NCBI GenBank assembly: GCA_002386585.1
Contig: DGIZ01000264.1
Location: forward strand, 769-24,262
DNA: 23,494 bases
Origin: Brevundimonas sp. UBA4609
Lineage (GTDB): Bacteria; Pseudomonadota; Alphaproteobacteria; Caulobacterales; Caulobacteraceae
Direction of reading: 5' to 3'
Part shown: piece by piece, positions 15,328 to 22,854 of the stretch
Layout of the letters: the number at the start of each line of letters is the position of its first letter
Position numbering within the stretch: position 1 is the stretch's first letter
Notes under the pieces: generated by a model
Told to the model about the DNA's origin: nothing
Databases searched by the model: none
The model's input: the letters and a program-made list of their open reading frames with translations, nothing else
Program-made: the position numbers and the translations under genes

Positions 15328-16610
15328 TTCTCGATCACGGCGACGACGCCCTGCCCCCCGGCGGCGCAGATGGAGATCAGCCCGCGCCCCTTGCCCGCCC
15401 GGTTCAGCATGTGCGCCAGATTGCCCAGGATGCGCCCGCCCGTCGCCGCGAACGGATGCCCCGCCGCCAGGGACGAGCCGTGGATGTTCAGCCGCTCCCG
15501 GTCGATGGCGCCGGGCGCCCGATCCAGCCCCAGCCGGGTGCGCGCATAGTCGTCGCTTTCCCAGGCCTTGAGCGTACACAGCACCTGGGCGGCGAAGGCC
15601 TCGTGGATTTCGTAGAAGTCGAAGTCCTGAAGCGTCAGCCCCAGCTTGGCCAGCATTCGCGGCACGGCGTAGGCGGGCGCCATCAGCAGACCTTCCTCGC
15701 CGCTGACGAAGTCCACGGCCGCCGTCTCTCCCGCCCTCATCCAGGCCAGGATCGGCAGTCCCCGCGCCTTCGCCCATTCCTCGCTGGCCAACAGCACCGT
15801 CGAGGCGCCGTCCGTCAGCGGGGTGGAGTTGGCCGCCGTCAGCGTGCCGTTCTCGCGATCGAAAACCGGCCTCATCGTCGCGACCTTGGCCGGATCGATA
15901 TCGGGCCGCAGATTGTTGTCGCGCTTCAACCCGTTGAAGGGGGTGATCATCTCGTCGAACAGCCCCGCCTCATAGGCCGCCGCCATATTGCGATGGCTGC
16001 GGATCGCCAGGGCGTCCTGCTCCTCGCGCGGAATGGCCCAATGCTTGGCCATCAGTTCGCAATGCTCGCCCATCGACAGGCCGGTCCGCGGCTCGGCGTT
16101 GCGCGGCGGTTCAGGCCGGAAGGGCGCGGTCAGGCCCGCTCGCGACAGGGCCTTGAGCCGCCCCAGCGTCGACTTCTGGCGATTGGCCGCCAGCAGGGCG
16201 CGGCGGAAACCTTCATTCAGGGCGATCGGCGCATCCGAAGTGGTGTCCACTCCGCCGGCGATCCCGACCTCGATCTGGCCCAGGGCGATCTTGTTGGCGA
16301 CCAGAATGGCCGCCTCCAGTCCCGTGCCGCAAGCCTGCTGGACGTCATAAGCCGGCGTATCCCGGCCCAGAGTGGCGCCAAGGACGCTTTCGCGCGTCAG
16401 GGCGATGTCGCGCGAGAGCTTCAGGACAGCTCCCGCCGCCACCTCCCCCAGTCGCAGCCCATGCAGGTCGAAGCGGTCGATCAGCCCCTGCAGGGCGGCT
16501 GTCAGCATGTCCTGGTTCGACGCCTCGGCGTAGGCCGTGTTCGACCGGGCGAAGGGAATGCGGTTGGCGCCGACGATGGCGACCCGACGCGGCGCGGACA
16601 GGGTAAGCAT
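15324..16610 (-). CDS. acetyl-CoA C-acyltransferase (thiolase, FadA2/FadI type)
   Basis: The start at 16610 follows GGAGA and overlaps the MaoC stop by one base (TGATG). The 428 aa product is a degradative thiolase: nucleophilic cysteine in QQACGTGLEA (C94), catalytic histidine in HEAFAAQ, GHPFAATGGR, and the second active-site cysteine in CAAGGQGVV near the C-terminus. The CAAGG form is typical of FadI and mycobacterial FadA2 proteins. It cleaves 3-ketoacyl-CoA with CoA, the last step of a beta-oxidation round. It lies between the hydratase and ligase genes, each joined by start-stop overlap. Confidence 0.93.
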   Translation of the reverse strand: MLTLSAPRRVAIVGANRIPFARSNTAYAEASNQDMLTAALQGLIDRFDLHGLRLGEVAAGAVLKLSRDIALTRESVLGATLGRDTPAYDVQQACGTGLEAAILVANKIALGQIEVGIAGGVDTTSDAPIALNEGFRRALLAANRQKSTLGRLKALSRAGLTAPFRPEPPRNAEPRTGLSMGEHCELMAKHWAIPREEQDALAIRSHRNMAAAYEAGLFDEMITPFNGLKRDNNLRPDIDPAKVATMRPVFDRENGTLTAANSTPLTDGASTVLLASEEWAKARGLPILAWMRAGETAAVDFVSGEEGLLMAPAYAVPRMLAKLGLTLQDFDFYEIHEAFAAQVLCTLKAWESDDYARTRLGLDRAPGAIDRERLNIHGSSLAAGHPFAATGGRILGNLAHMLNRAGKGRGLISICAAGGQGVVAVIEK

Positions 16611-17482
16611 CAGACGATGATCTCCGATGGAGGGGGGACGCTCAGACGTCCTCGCAAGTGAACGCGCTCGCCCGTCGGATCGCGCACCTCGAAATCGCGA
16701 TGCTTCGGAGCCATGAACAGCGCCGCCTCGCCGGGCAGAAACAGAGGCGCGCGGAAGGAAACCTCGATCTCGGCCGCCTCCCACCCGCCCGGCGGCGTCA
16801 GGGCGGCCAACGCCCGCGCCTTGGTCCACATCCCGTGAACGATCGCGCGCGGAAAGCCGAACAACCGCGCGCCCAGGGCCGAGGTGTGGATGGGGTTGGC
16901 GTCGCCCGACACCCGGCCATAGCGGCGCCCCAGGTCAGCAGAAAGCGACCAGACCTGGTCGCGCGCCATGCCGGACGCCTGCTCCATCTCAGGCGCCGGG
17001 CGGCCCAGCCCGCGATCGCCGCGTTTCAGATAGACGCTCTCGCTCTCCCACACGATCACGCCGTCGCGGCGCGCGGCGGTGAGTATGCCGAAGGCCTGGC
17101 CTCGGTCATGCGTCATCAGATCCCCGAAGCGCGTGCTCAGGCTCAGCGCCTCCCCCGGCGTCAGGCGCGCGTGCTGGCGGATGCGGTTGTGCAGATGAAC
17201 TAGGCCCGCCAAGGGAAGGGGGAAATCCGGCCGCATCATCAGACGCAGATGCATCGGAAAGGCCAGGATGTGCGGCCAGGTCAGCGGCACGCCCTGCCCC
17301 GCCTGAAAACCGCACAGCCGGCTGTAATCGGCGATCGCCTCGGCCTTCAACTGAACGACGTCGGCCTCGAGCACCACGCTCGGAAGTTCCCGCGCCCTGG
17401 CTTCACCGCGCAACAGCCCCCGCGCCGCGCCGCCCGCCAGTTGCAGCATCGTGATCGGCGTCGCCGCCTCTGCGCCTCGCAT
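16610..17482 (-). CDS. MaoC-like (R)-hydratase, HtdX type
   Basis: This 290 aa protein is a double hot-dog hydratase: an N-terminal degenerate half and a C-terminal half with the hydratase-2 motif YGRVSGDANPIH (188-199; catalytic D194 and H199), followed by FPRAIVHGMWTKA. Proteins of this length and motif include mycobacterial HtdX, which hydrates enoyl thioesters to the (R)-3-hydroxy form. The SDR gene just upstream (3 nt gap) is the expected (R)-3-hydroxyacyl dehydrogenase, so the pair would replace a FadB-type enzyme with a pathway through (R)-intermediates. MLQLAGG at residue 12 is an alternative start. Confidence 0.88.
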   Translation of the reverse strand: MRGAEAATPITMLQLAGGAARGLLRGEARARELPSVVLEADVVQLKAEAIADYSRLCGFQAGQGVPLTWPHILAFPMHLRLMMRPDFPLPLAGLVHLHNRIRQHARLTPGEALSLSTRFGDLMTHDRGQAFGILTAARRDGVIVWESESVYLKRGDRGLGRPAPEMEQASGMARDQVWSLSADLGRRYGRVSGDANPIHTSALGARLFGFPRAIVHGMWTKARALAALTPPGGWEAAEIEVSFRAPLFLPGEAALFMAPKHRDFEVRDPTGERVHLRGRLSVPPPSEIIV

Positions 17483-17485
17483 CCG

Positions 17486-18793
17486 TCACGCCCCCAGAAG
17501 GCTCTGGCCGCAAACGCGCACGACGGCCCCGTTCACCCCGCCGTTCTCCGGCTCGGCCAGCCACAGGGCGGTCTCGGCCACGTCGATCGGCCGGCCGCCC
17601 TGCCCCAGACTGTTCATCCGCCGTCCAGCCTCGCGGATGGCGAAGGGGATGGCGGCCGTCATGCGCGTCTCGATGAAGCCCGGCGCGACCGCATTGACCG
17701 TGATCCCGTCGCCCGCCTCGGCCGCCAATCGCCGCACCGCCCCGATCCAGCCGGCCTTGGACAGGGCGTAGTTGGCCTGTCCCTTGTTGCCCGCGATGCC
17801 GCTGAGCGAGGACACCGCGACGAGCCGTCCGTTGGACCGGATCAGCCCCGCCTCCAGCAGCACGCGCGTCAGGGCCAGCGGCGCGCCCAGATTGACCGCC
17901 ATGACGCTGTCCCACTCGGTGGCCGACATCCGGGCCAGGGTCCGGTCGCGCGTGATCCCGGCGTTGTGGATCACCGCGTCGTATCCGCCCGCCGCCCGCG
18001 CCGCGCTGACCAGTCGCTCCGCCGCATCGGCCGCAGTGATGTCGAGGCTCAGCGCTTCGGCGCCGATCTGGTCGGCCAGCACGCGCAGGTCCGTCTCCGC
18101 CCCAGGCGCATCGAGCGCCGTCACCGCATAGCCTTCGGCCGCGAACAGCCGCGCCATGGCCTCGCCGATGCCGCGCGATGCGCCGGTGATCAGGACGCGC
18201 CTCGGCTCGGTCGAGGCAGGCGCAGCCGTTCCGCTGATCGTCACCACCTGCCCAGAGACATAGGCCGAGCGCGGCGACAGGAAGAAGGCCATGCTGGACG
18301 CCGCCGCCTCTTCCGCGCCCGCCGCGACCCGCAACAGTTGCGCCGTTCCGCCCTCGCGCGCTTCCTTGGCCAGAGAGCGGACGAAGCCTTCCAGTCCGCG
18401 CTGCAGCGCCTCGCCCTCGACAGTCGCCGTGTCTTCGGGCGGTCGGCCGATCACCAGTATGCGCCCATGAGGATCAAGCCGACGCACCGTCTCGTGGAAG
18501 TAGCGATAGAGGCCCGTCGCGCTCGCGATATCGGCGATGTCAGAGGCGTCGAAGATCAGCCCCCCGTAACGCGCGCCCTCCTGCGCCTTCGAATGGAGCT
18601 CGACGCCCCAACGCTCGGCCAGATCATGCAACAGCGGCGAGAGGCGCGCGCTTCCGCCCAGCAGCAACGGCCCCACCGGCGCCGCGCCCGCCTCGGCGCG
18701 ACGACGCAACGGCAACGGGCGCGGCAAACCCAGCGTTCCAGTCAGCCAGCCGCCCACGCCGCTGTTGGCGAAGTCCAGATAACGGTCCGACAT
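17486..18793 (-). CDS. high-molecular-weight FabG (FabG4-like 3-ketoacyl reductase / hydroxyacyl dehydrogenase)
   Basis: At 435 aa this SDR is far longer than classical FabG (about 245 aa). Residues 1-195 form an N-terminal domain resembling the flavodoxin-like domain of mycobacterial FabG4. Residues 197-435 are the SDR domain with TGASRGIG (203-210), NAG (277-279) and the catalytic S329, Y342 and K346 (in SSLSG and YALSK). FabG4-type enzymes interconvert 3-ketoacyl-CoA and (R)-3-hydroxyacyl-CoA, usually with NADH. The gene starts by a one-base TGATG overlap with fadE and is followed by the MaoC hydratase. That order supports a catabolic role, although a synthetic role cannot be excluded from sequence. 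Confidence 0.88.
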   Translation of the reverse strand: MSDRYLDFANSGVGGWLTGTLGLPRPLPLRRRAEAGAAPVGPLLLGGSARLSPLLHDLAERWGVELHSKAQEGARYGGLIFDASDIADIASATGLYRYFHETVRRLDPHGRILVIGRPPEDTATVEGEALQRGLEGFVRSLAKEAREGGTAQLLRVAAGAEEAAASSMAFFLSPRSAYVSGQVVTISGTAAPASTEPRRVLITGASRGIGEAMARLFAAEGYAVTALDAPGAETDLRVLADQIGAEALSLDITAADAAERLVSAARAAGGYDAVIHNAGITRDRTLARMSATEWDSVMAVNLGAPLALTRVLLEAGLIRSNGRLVAVSSLSGIAGNKGQANYALSKAGWIGAVRRLAAEAGDGITVNAVAPGFIETRMTAAIPFAIREAGRRMNSLGQGGRPIDVAETALWLAEPENGGVNGAVVRVCGQSLLGA

Positions 18794-21150
18794 CAGGCCG
18801 CCTTGCTTCCCTTGCCCGCCGACGCCGCCCGGCGCCGCGCCAACCCCTCAGCCAGGCCGAAATCCTGCGGAAAGTCGTCCACCTGGATCGCCTGTATCGC
18901 GACCTCGGCGTAACGCGCGATCAGAGCCCTCTCCTCGGCGTCGACCAGGCCCTGAGCCTCGGCCTCGCTCGCCCAGGCGGTCAGTTGGGTCAGGTCCTGC
19001 GGCGCACGCGGCAGACGTCCGGCCTTGATCGCCGGTTTCAGCCGCGCCTCGATGGTTTCCACCCGAGGATACAGATCGAACGCGACCAGAACGGCGGCGA
19101 TGGGATCCACCTCCAGGCTGGCGCTCCACGATCCGGCGACCAGTCGATCCCGCGCCGGACCGTGACGCTGGATCAGGCCGGCGACCTGGGCGGCGCAGGC
19201 GTCGCCGGGCGTCGGCGTCTTGAGCCCGAACGGCGTCCCCGCCAGTTTCAGGAAAAGGGCCGCGCCCCGGCTGGGGTGATTGGCCAGCACGTCCCGCCAC
19301 GCCGTGGCCGCGCGGTTCAGCGCATCCTGCGCCGCCCAATGCACGAAGGGCAGGTCTTCGGCCGGACGTCCCTCGTCCTCAAACCGCTTCAGCGTCGCTG
19401 ACAGGATGAAGAGCTGGGACAGGATATCGCCCAGCCGCCCGGTCAGGGCGCCCTTGCGCTTCAAGGCGCCGCCCACCGTGGCCATGGAAATATCCGACGC
19501 CAGGGCCAACAGGGTCGAAAGCCGCGTCGCCAGCTTGTAATAGCGCCGCAGTTCGGGCGCCGCGTCGCGTGGCGCCGAAATCCACGCGCCGCCGGTGAGG
19601 CCGAAGCCGACCGCCCGCGCCATATTGCCCAGGACGAAACCGGCGTAGCCGAACAGGGCGCGATCGAAGGCTTTCAGCTCCTGCGCCTCGGCCGTGCGCA
19701 TCATCGGCAGGACATAGGGATGGCAGCGGATCGCGCCCTGGCCATAGATGATCAGGGTGCGCGTCATGATGTTGGCGCCCTCGACCGTGATGGCGACCGG
19801 GATCTGCTGATAGGCGCGGGCCAGGAAGTTGCCGGGGCCCATGCAGACCCCCTTGCCGCCGATCACGTCCATGCCGTCATTGACGATGATGCGGGCGCGT
19901 TCGGTCACATGGTATTTGGCGATGGCCGAGACGACCGAAGGCTTCTCGCCCTGATCCAGCGCCGCCGCCGCCAGCCGCCTCACGGAATCCGTGGCGTAAA
20001 GATGCCCCGCCATCCGGGCCAAAGCCTCCTGCACGCCCTCGAAGGCGCCGATCGGCTGGTTGAATTGACGCCGGATGGCGACATAGGCCCCGACCATGCC
20101 GACAGCCAGCTTGGACATCCCCACGTTGGAGGACGGCAGGGAGATGGCTCGACCGGCCGCCAGACACTCCATCAGCATCCGCCAGCCGTTTCCGACCTGC
20201 TCGCGCCCGCCGATGACCATCTCCATCGGCACGAAGACGTCGTCTCCCTCGATCGGCCCGTTCTGGAAGACAGCGTTGAGCGGCCAGTGCCGACGCCCGA
20301 TCCGCACCCCCGGATGCTCGCGCGGTATCAGGACGCAGGTGATCCCCGGCTCCTCGCCTTCGCCCAGCAGCCCGTCCGGATCGACCGCACGGAAAGCCAG
20401 GCCGATCACCGTCGCGATGGGGGCCAGGGTGATGTAGCGTTTTCGCCAGGTGATGCGGAAACCTAGGGTCTCGCGTCCTTCCCACATGGCCTTGCAGACC
20501 ACGCCCGTGTCGGTGATCGACGCGGCGTCGGAGCCTGCGAACGGGTTGGTCAGGGCGAAGCACGGAATCTCGTCACCGCGCGCCAGACGCGGCAGATAGT
20601 GGTTCTTCTGTTCTTCCGTGCCGTAGTGCAGCAGCAGTTCAGCCGGCCCCAGGGAGTTGGGCACCATCACGGACACCGCCGCCGCCGAGCAACGCGTCGA
20701 CAGCTTCTGGATCACCTGGCTGTGCGCGTAGGCCGAGAAGCCAAGGCCCCCGTAGGCCTTGGGAATGATCATGCCCAGAAAGCCCTTATCCCGCGCATAG
20801 GCCCAGGCGTCAGGCGGCAGGTCCTGCCACACCGCCGTGCTGTCCCAGTCATTGGACAGGTCGCACAGCTTTTCCGTCTCAACGTCGAGGAAGACCTGCT
20901 CCTCGTCCGTCAACTGCGGCGCGGGCGTCGCCAGCAGGCGTTTCCAGTCCGGCCGCCCGGAGAAGATTTCCGCGTCCCACCAGACGTTGCCGGACTCGAT
21001 CGCCGCCTGCTCGGTGGCGCTCATACGCGGCATGATGCGACGGAAAGCGTCCATCGCCGGGCGTGACAGCATGGCGCGACGGACCGGCGCGACCGTCAGC
21101 ATGACCAACAGGACGGCGAGAACAGCCCCCGCCGCAATCCAAACCCACAT
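18793..21150 (-). CDS. fadE: acyl-CoA dehydrogenase, FadE type
   Basis: This protein of about 785 aa is close in size to E. coli FadE (814 aa). It has an N-terminal membrane helix (MWVWIAAGAVLAVLLVM), the acyl-CoA dehydrogenase body with GFLGMIIPKAYGG and LTNPFAGSD, and the FadE-typical VEGANIMTR...GQGAIRCHP segment, where the glutamate aligns with the catalytic base of the family. A long C-terminal domain (DUF1974) follows. It oxidises acyl-CoA to 2-enoyl-CoA and passes electrons towards ubiquinone. GGGGAGGAA lies upstream; ATG 21150 is 10 nt from it, and an in-frame TTG at 21153 is 7 nt away and also possible. The ATG overlaps the stop of a 19-codon open frame by one base. Confidence 0.93.
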   Translation of the reverse strand: MWVWIAAGAVLAVLLVMLTVAPVRRAMLSRPAMDAFRRIMPRMSATEQAAIESGNVWWDAEIFSGRPDWKRLLATPAPQLTDEEQVFLDVETEKLCDLSNDWDSTAVWQDLPPDAWAYARDKGFLGMIIPKAYGGLGFSAYAHSQVIQKLSTRCSAAAVSVMVPNSLGPAELLLHYGTEEQKNHYLPRLARGDEIPCFALTNPFAGSDAASITDTGVVCKAMWEGRETLGFRITWRKRYITLAPIATVIGLAFRAVDPDGLLGEGEEPGITCVLIPREHPGVRIGRRHWPLNAVFQNGPIEGDDVFVPMEMVIGGREQVGNGWRMLMECLAAGRAISLPSSNVGMSKLAVGMVGAYVAIRRQFNQPIGAFEGVQEALARMAGHLYATDSVRRLAAAALDQGEKPSVVSAIAKYHVTERARIIVNDGMDVIGGKGVCMGPGNFLARAYQQIPVAITVEGANIMTRTLIIYGQGAIRCHPYVLPMMRTAEAQELKAFDRALFGYAGFVLGNMARAVGFGLTGGAWISAPRDAAPELRRYYKLATRLSTLLALASDISMATVGGALKRKGALTGRLGDILSQLFILSATLKRFEDEGRPAEDLPFVHWAAQDALNRAATAWRDVLANHPSRGAALFLKLAGTPFGLKTPTPGDACAAQVAGLIQRHGPARDRLVAGSWSASLEVDPIAAVLVAFDLYPRVETIEARLKPAIKAGRLPRAPQDLTQLTAWASEAEAQGLVDAEERALIARYAEVAIQAIQVDDFPQDFGLAEGLARRRAASAGKGSKAA

Positions 21151-21209
21151 CAACGCTGTTCCTCCCCGGCGACGGGCGCAGTCGCACGGCCGCTCATCAG
21201 TTCATTCAT
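21150..21209 (-). CDS. possible 19-codon leader frame coupled to fadE
   Basis: In the 108 nt between coq4 and fadE an open frame from ATG 21209 encodes MNELMSGRATAPVAGEEQR. It ends in TGA, whose last base is the first base of the fadE ATG (TGATG). The same one-base junction occurs at fadE/fabG4 and htdX/fadA2 in this operon. The fadE ribosome site lies inside this frame, so translation of it could open or reset that site. No ribosome site of its own was seen; a chance frame is possible. Confidence 0.25.
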   Translation of the reverse strand: MNELMSGRATAPVAGEEQR

Positions 21210-21258
21210 GAAAGAAGGAACGCGGCCGCCCCCGTCCGCGCTCCCTCAGCCCCTCACT

Positions 21259-22044
21259 TCAGCCCTTGCCGCCGCGATAGGCGTTGCGGACTTCCGCCGG
21301 CACGCGCTCATAGATTTTGGGCCGTGGAATGCGCAGACGACGCCGGGCCTGATCCAGAGGCTCCGCCAGCAAGGCCTCGTAATCCTGTCCCGGAAGCCAG
21401 GCCGCCCGACGACCGTCGCGCCACGCCTGAAACACCGCTCTTGCACACGGATAGCCGGTGCGCGCGCGTGCGAACTGCACCGCAATCGCCGCCGCGATCA
21501 GGCCAAACCCTGAACTGCGCGTCTGCGGCAGAGAGAAGGCCACCACGCAGGCTTCGCCCAAGGCGTCGGTATGATAGCCGGTCAACACATGCCAGATGTC
21601 ATGCACGTCGCGCAGGCGGCGCGCATACCAGGCGCGCGGATGCGCCGCCTCGATCTCGCTGTCCGCCACCTTGCGGCTTTCGTCAGCCAGTCCGTAGGCG
21701 GAGAAGTCCTGTGCGACGATGAAGTCCAGATAGGCCGCGCCGACGCTGCCTTCCGGCATGGTTTTCAGCCACTCCCGATCCTGCAACCGGTCCGCCAGCT
21801 CCAGGCGGCGATAGGCCTGAACCCCGCCTTCGGGACTGCTCATCAACTTGGCGTAGCCCCAGTCGACGGAACGCCCGGCCAAGGCGTTCATGATCTCGAA
21901 CACCTGTTCGGTGTCGTCCTTGTCCGCAACCAGTCGGCTCATGGCGCGCGCAGCCCGCACCGGCTGAACCCGACGGCTCAGCGTGCGCGAGGCTTCGCGA
22001 AATCCCGTTATGGCCCCACTATGATCCAGCGCGGTCGCGGCCAT
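21259..22044 (-). CDS. coq4: COQ4-family protein (ubiquinone biosynthesis)
   Basis: The chosen start at 22044 has AAGGAG 10 nt upstream; an ATG at 22080 lies in the promoter/operator region. The 261 aa product carries the COQ4 zinc-site signature HDxxHx11E exactly (H148, D149, H152, E164 in HDIWHVLTGYHTDALGE). COQ4 binds ubiquinone precursors, and recent work assigns it oxidative decarboxylation at ring carbon C1. Here it is the first gene of a run of six minus-strand genes for acyl-CoA oxidation and is divergent from a TetR regulator, so this copy may be a specialised, substrate-induced paralogue. Whether another coq4 exists elsewhere in the genome cannot be seen. The next gene, fadE, begins 108 nt downstream. 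Confidence 0.88.
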   Translation of the reverse strand: MAATALDHSGAITGFREASRTLSRRVQPVRAARAMSRLVADKDDTEQVFEIMNALAGRSVDWGYAKLMSSPEGGVQAYRRLELADRLQDREWLKTMPEGSVGAAYLDFIVAQDFSAYGLADESRKVADSEIEAAHPRAWYARRLRDVHDIWHVLTGYHTDALGEACVVAFSLPQTRSSGFGLIAAAIAVQFARARTGYPCARAVFQAWRDGRRAAWLPGQDYEALLAEPLDQARRRLRIPRPKIYERVPAEVRNAYRGGKG

Positions 22045-22113
22045 GGCTTGCAGTCTCCTTGGACGGCTCGTAAGACACATTACCTACATGGATGTCATTT
22101 ACACCGATGTCAA
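22045..22113. promoter_or_regulatory. divergent coq4/TetR promoter with proposed TetR operators
   Basis: Motif A ACCTACATGGATGTC (22082-22096) and motif B ACCGATGTCAA (22103-22113) repeat the pair at 10814-10847 with one base difference each. The dyad ACAT-GG-ATGT is at 22086-22095, and a related ACAC-CG-ATGT at 22101-22110. Motif B contains a perfect minus-strand TTGACA (22113-22108) that could be the coq4 -35, placing motif A over the spacer and -10 area. Motif B also covers the likely TetR start codon, consistent with autorepression. Confidence 0.6.
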
Positions 22114-22727
22114 TTAAAATCGCCGACAAGCCGCGCCGCCGGCGCCGTTCGCCTGAAGAAGCCCGTCGCGAGGCCCTGGCCTCGGCGCGCGACCTCCTGC
22201 TCTCAGGGGGTCCCAACGCCGTCACCCTGGCCGCCGTGGCCGGCGAGATCGGCGTCACCCATGCGAACCTGATTCACCATTTCGGCTCGGCCGCAGGACT
22301 GCAGTCGGCGCTGATGGGATCGATGGTGGCCGATCTCAGCGATGCTCTGGACGCCGCAGTGGCCCGTCTGAGGACGGACGAAGGCGCGCCGCTGGAATTG
22401 ATCAACGCCGTCTTTGACGCCTTCTCGACCGGCGGCGCCGGGCGACTGGCGGCCTGGATCGCCCTGTCCGGCGACCTGTCGCACCTCGAACCCGTGCGCG
22501 AAGCCGTTCAGAATCTGGTCGTCGCCATTCAGGAGAAACTCGGCCTGGGCGGGGATCAGACCGACGAGACTATCGGCTCGGCCGTCCTCTTCATTGCGCT
22601 CGGCGCCTTCGGGGACGCGCTGATCGGCGCCCCTCTGCGCGGGATGCTGGGCCAATCGGACGACGCCAGCCGCAGGGTCGTGGCCAGCCTGCTGCCAGCC
22701 TTCCTCGCCATGCATCCCCGCGCCTGA
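22107..22727 (+). CDS. TetR-family transcriptional regulator
   Basis: The product (206 aa from ATG 22107, 211 from ATG 22092) begins with a basic arm (DKPRRRRRSPEEARREAL). A TetR-type DNA-binding domain follows, with the helix-turn-helix around NAVTLAAVAGEIGVTHANLIHHFGS in its usual place, and then an alpha-helical ligand domain of no clear subfamily. Neither ATG has a ribosome site, so a leaderless or unusual start is possible. The gene is divergent from coq4 and its 5' end overlaps the proposed operator. It probably represses itself, the coq4-fadE-fadD operon and the receptor/flavoprotein promoters, with an acyl-CoA or pathway substrate as inducer by analogy with FadR/PsrA-like TetR proteins. 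The inducer is a guess. Confidence 0.9.
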   Translation: MSIKIADKPRRRRRSPEEARREALASARDLLLSGGPNAVTLAAVAGEIGVTHANLIHHFGSAAGLQSALMGSMVADLSDALDAAVARLRTDEGAPLELINAVFDAFSTGGAGRLAAWIALSGDLSHLEPVREAVQNLVVAIQEKLGLGGDQTDETIGSAVLFIALGAFGDALIGAPLRGMLGQSDDASRRVVASLLPAFLAMHPRA

Positions 22728-22738
22728 CCAGAGAAAAG

Positions 22739-22766
22739 AAAGCCCGACGCGAGGCATCGGGCTTTT
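22739..22766 (+). terminator. rho-independent terminator of the TetR gene
   Basis: AAAGCCCGA (22739-22747) pairs fully with TCGGGCTTT (22757-22765) around a 9 nt loop and is followed by one more T. It begins 11 nt after the TetR stop, the classic position and form for an intrinsic terminator. The A-run upstream also gives it some capacity on the other strand. Confidence 0.85.
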
Positions 22767-22809
22767 GAAGTCATTTGGTGATGGTGGGTGTCCTCGAAGA
22801 AAGAAGACA

Positions 22810-22841
22810 GGCCCTTGATCAACCGGTTTGGTTAATGGGCC
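22810..22841 (-). terminator. imperfect inverted repeat after the Ig-like gene
   Basis: GGCCC (22810-22814) and GGGCC (22837-22841) flank a second short pairing, AACC (22821-22824) with GGTT (22830-22833), giving an interrupted stem 14 nt beyond the minus-strand stop at 22855. There is no strong U-tract, so termination is uncertain. Confidence 0.3.
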
Positions 22842-22854
22842 ATTAACGCTGTTT

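Noticed and set aside
13708..15549. Plus-strand open frame of 613 codons opposite the fadD gene
   Set aside because: It is His/Gln/Arg-rich with no domain, and it mirrors a clear FadD in the other strand. Long antisense frames are expected in GC-rich genes.
15328..15777. N-terminal extension of the fadD frame
   Set aside because: The extension lies wholly inside the thiolase gene and has Gly/Arg/Ala-rich out-of-frame composition. The ATG at 15327 gives a normal-length FadD and an ATGA overlap.
15261..16661. Plus-strand open frame of 466 codons opposite the thiolase gene
   Set aside because: Shadow of the thiolase codon pattern; the minus-strand frame has all thiolase active-site motifs.
17249..18913. 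Plus-strand open frame of 554 codons opposite the htdX and fabG4 genes
   Set aside because: Arg/Gln/His-rich composition, spans two real genes and their junction, no ribosome site or motif.
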